Shown in pieces: positions 1 to 6,740 of a DNA stretch of 11,949 nt. This stretch comes from Nitrospinales bacterium (GTDB taxonomy: Bacteria > Nitrospinota_A > UBA7883 > JACRGQ01): positions 1 through 11,949 of the forward strand of contig JAHFEI010000036.1 in NCBI GenBank assembly GCA_023248615.1. The letters run 5' to 3'. The translations under genes and the position numbers were made by a program. Under the pieces are notes generated by a model. The model was not told the DNA's origin. It saw only the letters and a list, made by a program, of their open reading frames with translations, and did not search any database. Each line of letters opens with the position of its first letter. The stretch's first letter is position 1.

Positions 1-1193
1 TCTGCCTCCTCGGGCCGGAACTCCTCAATGTACGTGTTACTAAGGTTGAAGTGTCCCTCGAAAAGCGCGGGTGAAAGCCCGATGGCGTTTTTATACATCA
101 ACTCCGCCTCACGGAACTCCCCCCTGCCAAAATTCACGTTCCCCATCTCAACAATCGCCCTTAGGTTCCTGTTGTTTTTTGCAAGCGCCTGTTGCAGATA
201 TTTTTGGGCATGCTCGTAGTCCCCCATTTTCCGGTAATAGCTACCAGCCATAACCATTAGCGCCAAGTCATCCGGATAACGCGCGGAGAGTTCCTCTACG
301 GGCTGTATTTCCCCCGGCTCCCACCCCTCATCTATGAAGTGGGATATCGACCTCGCCTGGTGCGACGATTCCAGCGCCATCCCTTCGCTGATGACGGGAA
401 TAACAAACGGTATGGCGGCAAAAAGCGCCACAAAAAACGCTAGCACGATGCGCCCCTTCGTCTTTACATATCCGGCAAGGAAAAGGGCCAGTGTTGCAAA
501 CGCCGCCACAAATCCCATCCCCAGTAGCACGGAAAGAAAAAACAGCACGACGGCTATGGCGGATGTATTTTCATTAATTTCGATTGGCAACATCCGTTGC
601 ATGTCGCGGGCCATCGGCTTGAGATAGATGATCAATGCCGTCAGCGAAAATATCATGAAGGCGAAGGCGAGGCCGTATACCGCCGTGGAAAGGGCGTGGC
701 GCGGTAGCGCCTCCTGGTTCAGCGGATCCAAAAACCATGTACGTATCCCATTATGGGCCGGGCTGAGCCAACCCTTAAAGTCCGCCGAATCGTTAATGTA
801 CGAATAGTACGCTGCCGCAAACCACGAATCACTGTCATCCGGCGACACCCGGCAGGCGTATGTTGCTGACTGTGCGGCTCCGCCTGAATTGCCGGTGTGC
901 GCCAGCATCCCCGCCCTTGCCCTTAACATGCGCGAAACAAAAAAAAGGTTCCGCGCAGAAAGCCGCGCCTTCCATTCCAGCAAAGTCGCCATACGGGCAG
1001 ACGCCGCGCCCTTGTCGCCGGATACAATCGCGGCATCCAGGTTTGCCACGACATCCAAAAGCTCCGGCATTATGCCTGTGGCGCTACCGGAAATTTGTGA
1101 TTCGGGAAGCAAAACGGCGTCACCCTGCGCCAAACTGGCGGATGGGCATAGTAAAACAAGCGCCAGGATTGCCAGCCTAAAACTCCAACGCAC
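1..1193 (-). CDS. Membrane-anchored TPR protein with signal peptide (3'-partial)
   Basis: I read this gene by translating the minus strand by hand: 397 codons stay open from a GTG at 1193-1191 to the left edge, so the C-terminus lies outside the window. The GTG sits 4 nt after the TGA of the Roadblock gene and has GAGGA eight bases upstream, which fixes the start. Residues 1-22 look like a type I signal peptide (basic start, hydrophobic stretch, ASLA before Gln23). A soluble segment follows to about 168. Hydrophobic membrane segments lie at about 171-191, 211-242 (long enough for a hairpin of two) and 249-268. From about 298 the sequence is TPR-like, with paired helices carrying the Ala/Gly/Tyr pattern and ending in Asn-Pro or Ser-Pro type turns. 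I do not recognise a specific family. Its place at the end of the GTPase/Roadblock operon suggests a membrane partner or scaffold for that system, which is inference. Confidence 0.8.
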   Translation of the reverse strand, partial: MRWSFRLAILALVLLCPSASLAQGDAVLLPESQISGSATGIMPELLDVVANLDAAIVSGDKGAASARMATLLEWKARLSARNLFFVSRMLRARAGMLAHTGNSGGAAQSATYACRVSPDDSDSWFAAAYYSYINDSADFKGWLSPAHNGIRTWFLDPLNQEALPRHALSTAVYGLAFAFMIFSLTALIIYLKPMARDMQRMLPIEINENTSAIAVVLFFLSVLLGMGFVAAFATLALFLAGYVKTKGRIVLAFFVALFAAIPFVIPVISEGMALESSHQARSISHFIDEGWEPGEIQPVEELSARYPDDLALMVMAGSYYRKMGDYEHAQKYLQQALAKNNRNLRAIVEMGNVNFGRGEFREAELMYKNAIGLSPALFEGHFNLSNTYIEEFRPEEA

Positions 1194-1197
1194 TTTT

Positions 1198-1713
1198 TCA
1201 GTCCTCAAACAGCTTATCCAGCTTTTCCTGCAAGTCCGTTGCATAGTTTTCGTCCAGCTTTTGCCCGTCTTGGGAATGCACAGCGTTCTGGCGCTCGGCC
1301 ACATCAAGTATTTTACTTATCTTCTCCACCAGTTCCTTGCAATACAGGCTTACCATCCCGACTGTGGTGGCGTTGTCGAAAACTATCGCCACCATAGACC
1401 GCTTGCCGACAAGCATTATCTGTATATGTACCCTTTCCCCCTTGTGGAACATGGAGGAGAACTCCGGCTCGCCCATAACTTTTGCAAGTTCGCGCGTGGC
1501 GGAAAAACTGCCCGCCACAAGCGCGGCAAGCGCCTCGGAATTTATGCCCATAGTTTCGCCGACCTGCGACACCAGGTGCCCGTCGCGGTCTATCAAAAAA
1601 ACTTTTTTGGATTTCGACAGCCTTAAAAACTCCCTCAGGAGCGTGTCGATCTGGTCTACAGTCTCGCTGTAGAAAACCAGCCTCCCTGTCCGCAGTTTCT
1701 CGTCCGTCGCCAT
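1198..1713 (-). CDS. Roadblock/LC7 domain protein (MglB-like partner of the MglA-type GTPase)
   Basis: 171 residues. The region from about 15 to 142 has the Roadblock/LC7 pattern. A helix (residues 17-33) leads into a strand with the hallmark FLIDRDGHLVSQVGET, then an Ala/Leu-rich helix (ALAALVAGSFSATRELAKVMG), then FHKGERVHIQIMLVG and a strand with VAIVFD. This exact pattern is common in Roadblock proteins encoded beside MglA-type GTPases. MglB of Myxococcus is the studied relative: a homodimer that acts as GAP and regulator of MglA in setting cell polarity. The last 30 residues (about 142-171) are charged and probably helical, outside the domain. The ATG lies 2 nt downstream of the GTPase stop codon, with GAGGA about 12 nt upstream inside the GTPase gene, so the two are co-transcribed and likely coupled. 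The GTPase partner is very likely; GAP activity is inferred from family only. Confidence 0.9.
   Translation of the reverse strand: MATDEKLRTGRLVFYSETVDQIDTLLREFLRLSKSKKVFLIDRDGHLVSQVGETMGINSEALAALVAGSFSATRELAKVMGEPEFSSMFHKGERVHIQIMLVGKRSMVAIVFDNATTVGMVSLYCKELVEKISKILDVAERQNAVHSQDGQKLDENYATDLQEKLDKLFED
1202..1206 (-). promoter_or_regulatory. Ribosome binding site for the GTG-started membrane TPR gene
   Basis: GAGGA on the minus strand lies inside the last codons of the upstream Roadblock gene, eight bases before the GTG at 1193. It is the main reason for accepting GTG as the start, since no ATG in that frame is near the signal-peptide-like N-terminus. The arrangement implies translational coupling. 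Confidence 0.6.
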
Positions 1714-1715
1714 GG

Positions 1716-2927
1716 CTACAGTTTATCCTCAAAGACGGATACTTTGCTTTTTCCCCTCAGCTCGGAATACATGGACTCCACAAGAGCCCTTCTCTTCTTG
1801 TTCCGCAGTATCTGCTTTATTTTTTCGTCGGCCTGTTCCGCCCCGCCGGGAAAAGCGGCCTTGTGCGATTCGAAATAGCCGGACACTTCCCCCACAGGCG
1901 GCTCCATCATGGCCGCAAGGTCGGGATAGCTGTTTTTTAGCATAGCCGCCACGACAATATTTTTCACCGCCTCGTTTTTGACATTATCCATCGTCAGCAG
2001 TCGCGACTCCATCCACTTGTCGAATTTTTCGCGCGAGCCGAACTTGCGTATCATCTGTATTAGCTGGGCCTCCAACTGCTTTTTGTCTATGCTGATGCCG
2101 CTTTTCTTCGCCTCCTGCATCAGGAGCGTGTGGTTGACAAGGCCGTTGAGCGATTCAAGCAACTCTTTTTTCCCCAGTTTATGGAAATCGTCCACATCCC
2201 CCTGCACAGTCATTCGGTACTGCACTTGGCAATAGTCGAGGAAATAGTTGCGCGTTATGTTCGCGCCATTGACAATTCCCACCACCGGCTCCTCTTTCTT
2301 GGCAGGCTGGGTCGGGAGAGGAGTGGACGCGGAGATTCCGCTCCCCTTCTCGTTGATGCGGTCCAATACAAGTTTGGCGCTCGCCTTCAGGGTGGTCATC
2401 ACCCCATCGCCACGCGCCGCAACCGCTTCCACTGTGGGAGCTTTAAGCCAGTTTATATTTTCCTCCAGCCATGCCACGTCTGCGGCATCCGGCAGGTCAC
2501 GCTTGTTCCACTGGATTACTACCGGGAATGACCGTATGTCTATCCCGTTTTCCTTGAGCGTGCTTTCAAGGTCCTTCAACGATTCCAGGTTTTCCTCCAG
2601 CTTTTTCTTTTGCGAATCGGCTACGAACACCACGCCATCCGCCCCCTGCAAGACAAGCTTGCGCGTGGAAGCATAATACACCTGCCCCGGCACGGTGTAG
2701 AGCTGGAATTTTGTACTCATCCCCTTCACATTCCCAAGGTCGAGCGGCAGAAAATCGAAGAACAGGGTGCGGTCACCCTCCGTTGCAATCGCTATTAAAT
2801 CCCCTTTTGCCCCTTGCGGCGCCTTTTGGTGTATCACCTGCAAGTTGGTGGTTTTCCCGCTCATGCCCGGCCCGTAATAGACGAGCTTGCAACTAACCTC
2901 CTTACGGGCAAAATTTATCTGTACCAC
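1716..2927 (-). CDS. MglA-type Ras-like GTPase fused to a SurA-N-like chaperone domain
   Basis: 403 residues from a GTG start. Residues 1-193 are a full MglA GTPase: P-loop GPGMSGKT (19-26), switch I ATEGDRTLFFDF (48-59), TVPGQ (78-82) in place of the Ras DxxGQ, and NKRD (141-144). Arg53, Thr78 and Gln82 fall at the same numbers as key residues of Myxococcus MglA. After a Pro/Ser/Thr-rich linker (194-212), residues 213-403 resemble the N-terminal helical domain of SurA/PpiC-type chaperones. The IVNGANITRNYF entry motif and a LVNHTLLMQEAKKSGI helix are typical, as are the following long helices and a closing KKRRALVESMYSELR helix. No parvulin PPIase domain lies between them. There is no signal peptide, so the chaperone-like part should be cytoplasmic. 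MglA alone is about 195 residues, so the tail doubles it. The start has only a weak RBS, but the family N-terminus supports it. The gene lies between two Roadblock genes, its likely regulators. Substrate of the tail is unknown. Confidence 0.92.
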   Translation of the reverse strand: MVQINFARKEVSCKLVYYGPGMSGKTTNLQVIHQKAPQGAKGDLIAIATEGDRTLFFDFLPLDLGNVKGMSTKFQLYTVPGQVYYASTRKLVLQGADGVVFVADSQKKKLEENLESLKDLESTLKENGIDIRSFPVVIQWNKRDLPDAADVAWLEENINWLKAPTVEAVAARGDGVMTTLKASAKLVLDRINEKGSGISASTPLPTQPAKKEEPVVGIVNGANITRNYFLDYCQVQYRMTVQGDVDDFHKLGKKELLESLNGLVNHTLLMQEAKKSGISIDKKQLEAQLIQMIRKFGSREKFDKWMESRLLTMDNVKNEAVKNIVVAAMLKNSYPDLAAMMEPPVGEVSGYFESHKAAFPGGAEQADEKIKQILRNKKRRALVESMYSELRGKSKVSVFEDKL

Positions 2928-2937
2928 GCTGTAAATA

Positions 2938-3297
2938 CTAACCTATATTTACATGTTTTTTTATTTCATTCGAGGCCTGAAAAATTTCCACATTTATTTG
3001 GGGAAGGTCTGCACTGGCGTCGAGTATTACAACAAAGAGGGATTTGCCAAGGTCTGTCAGGATCAGATTGCCGCTACTGGACGTTATCTGGTAGCGGGTA
3101 TACCGGTGGAATTCAATCGCCTTGCATCCGTTCCCTATCGCCATGTCCACGGAAGATGCCAACGCCGCCAGTGCCTCGCCATCGAACCGGTCGCCCAGGG
3201 CGGATTCGACCACCATCCCGTCGTGGCTACATACCAACGACCCGACCACGCCAGCCCGCCGGTTCAGCTTCTCCAATATCACTTTTATCGATATCAT
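2938..3297 (-). CDS. Small Roadblock/LC7 domain protein
   Basis: 119 residues, essentially one Roadblock/LC7 domain. Helix 1 is at about 3-13. It is followed by GVVGSLVCSHDGMVVES (about 16-32), an Ala-rich helix around ALAALASSVDMAI, strands ending in GNLILTDLG, SLFVVILD, and a C-terminal helix. I chose ATG 3297 rather than the longer open frame up to 3471, because the domain begins right there and the extra 58 residues are Cys/Arg-rich shadow of the preceding gene. The ATG overlaps the TGA of the upstream TPR-Roadblock gene as ATGA, a classic coupling arrangement. The GTG of the GTPase gene follows 10 nt after its TAG stop. Roadblock domains form homo- or heterodimers that bind small GTPases, so this protein may pair with itself or with the Roadblock domains of its neighbours. 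That is inference. Confidence 0.88.
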   Translation of the reverse strand: MISIKVILEKLNRRAGVVGSLVCSHDGMVVESALGDRFDGEALAALASSVDMAIGNGCKAIEFHRYTRYQITSSSGNLILTDLGKSLFVVILDASADLPQINVEIFQASNEIKKHVNIG

Positions 3298-4130
3298 CCG
3301 ACGATTGTTTCCACATACCTGTTTACGCGCGATTCCACGGCCTTGATATCCGTCCCCGGCTCCAATACCAGCACCAGCGCGGCATAAAACACGTTTACAA
3401 ACATTATGTCGCCGTCTGGCGTAAGGATAACCCCACGCTGGAAATTGCCAAGGCTGGCATTGCGGGTACATTGCGCGGATGCCTTGAATATCTCGACCGC
3501 GTGGGCGGAAAGGCCTTGCAAAGGTTTCCCGGATTTCACCACCGATTTGATATCTGTGCCGGAAAGGTCCACAAGGTGGAGCGACCGTACGCCATCGAGC
3601 CTGCTAAAAATGGAAAGCCGGTTTATAAGGTTTTCGTGCTCCTCGTTTTTGGTGTCCGGGATAGGCTCGGTACCGCCACGTGCAACCACCTCCTCGTCTG
3701 CCACTTCTGCCGCAACTTCCCTGGCCTGCGATTTCGCCTTTTGTAGCGCCGTTTTCAGTTCCAGGGCGCGCGGGTCATTCGGGCTTATTTGCAATATGGA
3801 GGCAAGCTTTTCCTCGGCGCGGGTATACGCCTTTCCCTTGAGGTATATCCTGGCGGCAAGCAGGTTCCCCATGTAATGGCGCGGGCTGATCCTCAGCAGT
3901 TTTTCAAAGCTTATCAGCGCGGGCTTAAGGTGCTCCGTGTTTTTCGTAAGGTTAAACATGTCCATCCGCACCTCGCCGTATACCAAAAGCAGGTCTGGCG
4001 AGCCGGGCAACACCTCCAGCCCGCTGTGGCATTCTTCCAGCGCTCCCTTGTGGTCGTTCTTATCCCTCAGCGCACGGATGCGGTCCAGGTACTCCGCCGC
4101 GTTCGGGATAGGTACATTATCGGGTGTCAT
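3294..4130 (-). CDS. TPR protein with C-terminal Roadblock/LC7-like domain
   Basis: 278 residues, first gene of the operon. Residues about 9-130 form three to four tetratricopeptide-like repeats. Two helical pairs are clear: ALEECHSGLEVLPGSPDLLL and AEEKLASILQISPNDPRALEL. Residues 131-160 are a charged Ala/Glu/Lys linker. Residues about 165-278 have the Roadblock pattern: a helix around LINRLSIFSRLDGV, SLHLVDLSGTDI, a variable helix, then LGNFQRGVILTPDGDIMFVNVF, a hydrophobic strand and a final helix. The match is weaker than for the two small Roadblock genes, so the domain call is likely rather than certain. No signal peptide or membrane segment is present, so it should be cytoplasmic. The TPR part probably recruits partners to the GTPase module. 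The ATG has a GGAA-type site about 12 nt upstream. A candidate sigma-70 promoter lies at 4204-4232. Confidence 0.8.
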   Translation of the reverse strand: MTPDNVPIPNAAEYLDRIRALRDKNDHKGALEECHSGLEVLPGSPDLLLVYGEVRMDMFNLTKNTEHLKPALISFEKLLRISPRHYMGNLLAARIYLKGKAYTRAEEKLASILQISPNDPRALELKTALQKAKSQAREVAAEVADEEVVARGGTEPIPDTKNEEHENLINRLSIFSRLDGVRSLHLVDLSGTDIKSVVKSGKPLQGLSAHAVEIFKASAQCTRNASLGNFQRGVILTPDGDIMFVNVFYAALVLVLEPGTDIKAVESRVNRYVETIVG

Positions 4131-4137
4131 TCAAAGC

Positions 4138-4166
4138 TTGTTCCGCAATAAAGGTTAAAATACAAT
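4138..4166 (+). promoter_or_regulatory. Weak candidate promoter for the kinase gene
   Basis: TACAAT at 4161-4166 matches 5 of 6 bases of the -10 consensus. TTGTTC at 4138-4143, 17 bases upstream, matches only half of the -35 consensus. Transcription would start near 4173 and give a leader of about 70 nt. It overlaps the leader of the divergent operon, so the two promoters could be co-regulated. An activator would be expected given the poor -35. Low certainty. Confidence 0.22.
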
Positions 4167-4203
4167 ACAACCTTGGGCCGAGTGCGTAGCATGCCACCGG
4201 CTT

Positions 4204-4232
4204 AGTTTATTTTGATTATGGGGAAGTGTCAA
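4204..4232 (-). promoter_or_regulatory. Candidate sigma-70 promoter of the GTPase/Roadblock operon
   Basis: On the minus strand a perfect -35 hexamer TTGACA (4232-4227) is followed after 17 bases by TAAACT (4209-4204), which matches 4 of 6 positions of the -10 consensus. Transcription would begin near 4197 and give a leader of roughly 65 nt before the ATG at 4130. It lies in the only divergent intergenic stretch of the window. This is motif evidence only. Confidence 0.45.
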
Positions 4233-4242
4233 ACACAACGCT

Positions 4243-5613
4243 ATGGAACACGACGTTAAATATCTGGGAAGATACAAGGTGGAGTCCAAACTCGGCCAAG
4301 GCGCCATGGGTGTCGTTTACCTTGCGCGTGACGAAATGATAGACCGGCAAGTCGCCATAAAGTCTATCCGGATGGACAAGATAAAGTCCGATGCCGAGCG
4401 GGTAAAGGCGCGCGACCTCCTGTTCCAGGAAGCCAAGACGGTCGGCAAGCTAAGCCACAGCCACATAGCTGGCATATTCGACATGGGAGTGCAGGACGAA
4501 AACCCGTACATGGTTATAGAGTACGTTGACGGTATGACCATCGCCGAACTTATCGGCAAAAAGGATCCGCGCCCGGTAAAGGAAAAGCTGGCGCTTATCT
4601 CCATGTCCGCGCGGGCGCTACACTATGCCCACCAGCGTGGCGTGTTGCACCGCGATATCAAACCGGCCAACATAATGATACTGGCTACAGGCTCCCCCAA
4701 GATAATGGACTTTGGCATATCCCGCATAAAAGACGCCTCTTCCGAGGGATGGGTAGCGGGCGAGGGCGAGGAACAGGGGATAATACTGGGAACACCCAAT
4801 TATATGTCCCCGGAGCAGATACGCGGGAAGGTGCTGGACCAGCGGTCGGATATCTTCTCGCTGGGAGTGCTGGCCTACGAATGGCTGTCGGGCAAAAAAC
4901 CGTATGTTGGCGCCGACTTGAAAGACCTTCTCAGGGCGATACTTAAGAATGAGCCGGAGCCGCTCTCAAAGGTTGCCGGTTTGGACCCAGCGTTTGATGC
5001 GGTAATCAGCCGCGCCCTGGCAAAAGACCCGGGCGACCGCTACCGCAATGCGGAGGAATTCTCCGAGGCGCTGGAAATGTACATGAACAAGCAGGAGATG
5101 AAAAACGCGGCGCAATCATCCATCGCTTTTTCCTACGACAAGCAAAGGGTGGTAGACCAACTGCGGAAAAACTACCTTTTCTTCGCCGATTTCACAGACG
5201 AAGAGCTGTTTTCGATATTCAAGCTGTCTGGCAAGGAAAAATATATCGAGGCCGACGTCATCGTGCAGGAGGGGACTTCCGGCACAAAGATGTACATCAT
5301 CGTCTCCGGTTCCGTTACCATCACCAAAGATATGCACGGCAAAAAGGTGGACCTGAAAAAGCTGGGCGAAGGGGACTGCTTCGGCGAGCTTTCGATAATC
5401 GACAAGATGCCGCGCTCCGCCTCCGTTATCGCAAACGAGGCGACGGTGGTAATAGCCCTCAACGAGGTCGTGCTACGGCTTTCAAACCCGGAGGTCTGCC
5501 TGAAACTGTACCGGAACCTGGCGGCAATCGTCTCTGAAAAGCTACGATGGAGCGATGCCCGCGTGTACAACCTGATTACGGGGGCAAAAGACGCTGGCAT
5601 GTCCGTGGAATAG
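4243..5613 (+). CDS. Ser/Thr protein kinase with C-terminal cyclic-nucleotide-binding domain
   Basis: 456 residues. Residues 11-280 are a complete Hanks-type (PknB-like) kinase: Gly loop GQGAMG (18-23), catalytic Lys40, helix-C Glu63, HRD 136-138 with Asn143, DFG 156-158, and an SPE (189-191) at the APE position. All catalytic residues are present, so it should be active. The HRD Arg suggests activation-loop phosphorylation. A helical connector (about 281-309) leads to a cNMP-binding domain (about 311-430) with FGELS (380-384) and PRSAS (390-394). These carry the Glu and Arg that bind the ribose and cyclic phosphate in CAP, PKA and PKG. The domain order is the reverse of eukaryotic PKG. No transmembrane segment or PASTA repeats are visible, so it is probably cytoplasmic. 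The ATG has no good RBS nearby (GGGGAA is about 17 nt away), but a stop codon at 4213 excludes an upstream start. It diverges from the GTPase operon; substrates are unknown. Confidence 0.93.
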   Translation: MEHDVKYLGRYKVESKLGQGAMGVVYLARDEMIDRQVAIKSIRMDKIKSDAERVKARDLLFQEAKTVGKLSHSHIAGIFDMGVQDENPYMVIEYVDGMTIAELIGKKDPRPVKEKLALISMSARALHYAHQRGVLHRDIKPANIMILATGSPKIMDFGISRIKDASSEGWVAGEGEEQGIILGTPNYMSPEQIRGKVLDQRSDIFSLGVLAYEWLSGKKPYVGADLKDLLRAILKNEPEPLSKVAGLDPAFDAVISRALAKDPGDRYRNAEEFSEALEMYMNKQEMKNAAQSSIAFSYDKQRVVDQLRKNYLFFADFTDEELFSIFKLSGKEKYIEADVIVQEGTSGTKMYIIVSGSVTITKDMHGKKVDLKKLGEGDCFGELSIIDKMPRSASVIANEATVVIALNEVVLRLSNPEVCLKLYRNLAAIVSEKLRWSDARVYNLITGAKDAGMSVE

Positions 5614-5645
5614 CCACTTCCTTCTTCTCCGAACCACCCACCGCA

Positions 5646-6632
5646 TCAGCCGCCGATGGCGACCATCGGGCGCACGCAAGTCGCCGCGGAGCCTTGTGTA
5701 AGGGCATGCCCTTCCGGTTTCACGGCAAGCGCCTGATAAAACTTTTCCAAAAACCAGCCGTCCGGCCCATCCTTGGCAAACCCGGGGCGCAGGTCTATTT
5801 CCCGGTCGGAAAAAAGGCAGGAGCGCAGTGTGCCCTCGGCGGTCAGCCGCATGCGGTTGCAATCGCCGCAAAAATGCCTGCTAAGGGGCGAAACAAACCC
5901 GATGCGCCCGGCGCCGCCCCGGACTTCATACACCACCGCCGGGCCGCTGGAGCTACCGGGAAACGGCGTTAGTTCGTAATCGCGCCGCACAGTCTCCTCT
6001 ATTTCCGCAGAGGGAATGCATCCCCTGCCGTCCCACAGGCGGTTGCTGGCGGTTGGCATCATCTCAATGAAGCGCACCTCAATAGGAAGTTCATGCGCCA
6101 GCCGCGCAAAATCCTGTATCTCGTCGTCGTTAAAGCCGCGTATCGCCACCACATTCACCTTTAGCGGCCATGCACCTTTAGCGGCGGTTGTGCGTATAGC
6201 GCGAAGCGCCGTTTCCACCACGTCGTGGCCGGATAAGGCGCGCATCCGTTCCGGACGCATGGTATCCAGCGAAATATTAATCCTGGAAAGCCCGGCTTCT
6301 TCCAGCGCCGGAGCCATCTGCTCCAACATTACGCCGTTGGTGGTCATCGCAACCTCTTCTATCCCGCGTATGGCCCGCAGGTCGCGCACCAGGGCGGTTA
6401 TCCCCTTGCGCATCAGCGGCTCACCGCCGGTAAGCCGCACTTTGCGGATGCCAAGCGGCGCAAAAATGGAAACCAGCCGGGTTATCTGCCGGATTGTCAG
6501 CATATCGCCTTGCGGGTAGGTTGCGCCGCTAGCGCCCGGCATGCAGTAGGCGCACTTCAGGTTGCACCGGTGAGTTACCGAAACCCGAAGGTAACTTATG
6601 CTCCGCCCGAAGCTGTCTTTTGTTTCCCGCAT
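5646..6632 (-). CDS. moaA: GTP 3',8-cyclase MoaA (molybdenum cofactor biosynthesis)
   Basis: 328 residues, the normal family length. MoaA is a radical-SAM enzyme that rearranges GTP to 3',8-cyclo-GTP, the first step of molybdopterin synthesis, with MoaC acting next. The N-terminal SAM cluster motif is Cys23, Cys27, Cys30 (CNLKCAYC), followed by LTGGEPLMR (67-75). The second, GTP-binding cluster uses Cys255, Cys258 and Cys272 within CGDCNRMRL...LRSCLF. The chain ends in RPMVAIGG; the C-terminal Gly-Gly is needed for activity in the family. The ATG has GGGAG about 12 nt upstream. It is the last gene of the minus-strand run, 108 nt after rseP. That gap holds only a weak imperfect inverted repeat (near 6706-6724) and no promoter I would trust. 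No other moa genes are in the window. Its 3' end converges with the kinase gene 32 nt away. Confidence 0.97.
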   Translation of the reverse strand: MRETKDSFGRSISYLRVSVTHRCNLKCAYCMPGASGATYPQGDMLTIRQITRLVSIFAPLGIRKVRLTGGEPLMRKGITALVRDLRAIRGIEEVAMTTNGVMLEQMAPALEEAGLSRINISLDTMRPERMRALSGHDVVETALRAIRTTAAKGAWPLKVNVVAIRGFNDDEIQDFARLAHELPIEVRFIEMMPTASNRLWDGRGCIPSAEIEETVRRDYELTPFPGSSSGPAVVYEVRGGAGRIGFVSPLSRHFCGDCNRMRLTAEGTLRSCLFSDREIDLRPGFAKDGPDGWFLEKFYQALAVKPEGHALTQGSAATCVRPMVAIGG

Positions 6633-6740
6633 GGGGCTATCTTACTCCCTTTGAAAGTTGCGGGACAACAGGCCGAAGCGGTTGGCGTGCCGGTTTGACG
6701 GACAGGGTGGGAGAATTTTCCCCGCTACCGCGCCGCCCGG

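Noticed and set aside
889..1626. 245-codon plus-strand open frame
   Set aside because: It lies antisense to the membrane TPR gene and the Roadblock gene, has no recognisable domain, no RBS and a low-complexity Arg/Pro/His composition typical of a shadow frame.
3298..3471. 58-codon N-terminal extension of the small Roadblock gene
   Set aside because: The extension is Cys/Arg-rich, overlaps the TPR-Roadblock coding sequence and is unlike any Roadblock N-terminus. The ATGA overlap at 3294-3297 is the better start.
2814..3746. 310-codon plus-strand open frame
   Set aside because: It is antisense to the GTPase start, the small Roadblock gene and the TPR-Roadblock gene, all of which have clear domain patterns. 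The translation is Arg/Pro/His-rich without domains.
5653..5669. Perfect hairpin CCGATGG-CGA-CCATCGG as a terminator for the kinase gene
   Set aside because: It lies within the conserved C-terminal codons of moaA and is not followed by a T-run on either strand, so coding constraint explains it better.
6700..6726. Imperfect inverted repeat between rseP and moaA
   Set aside because: The stem has a mismatch and a wobble pair and no T-run follows, so I do not call it a terminator or operator.
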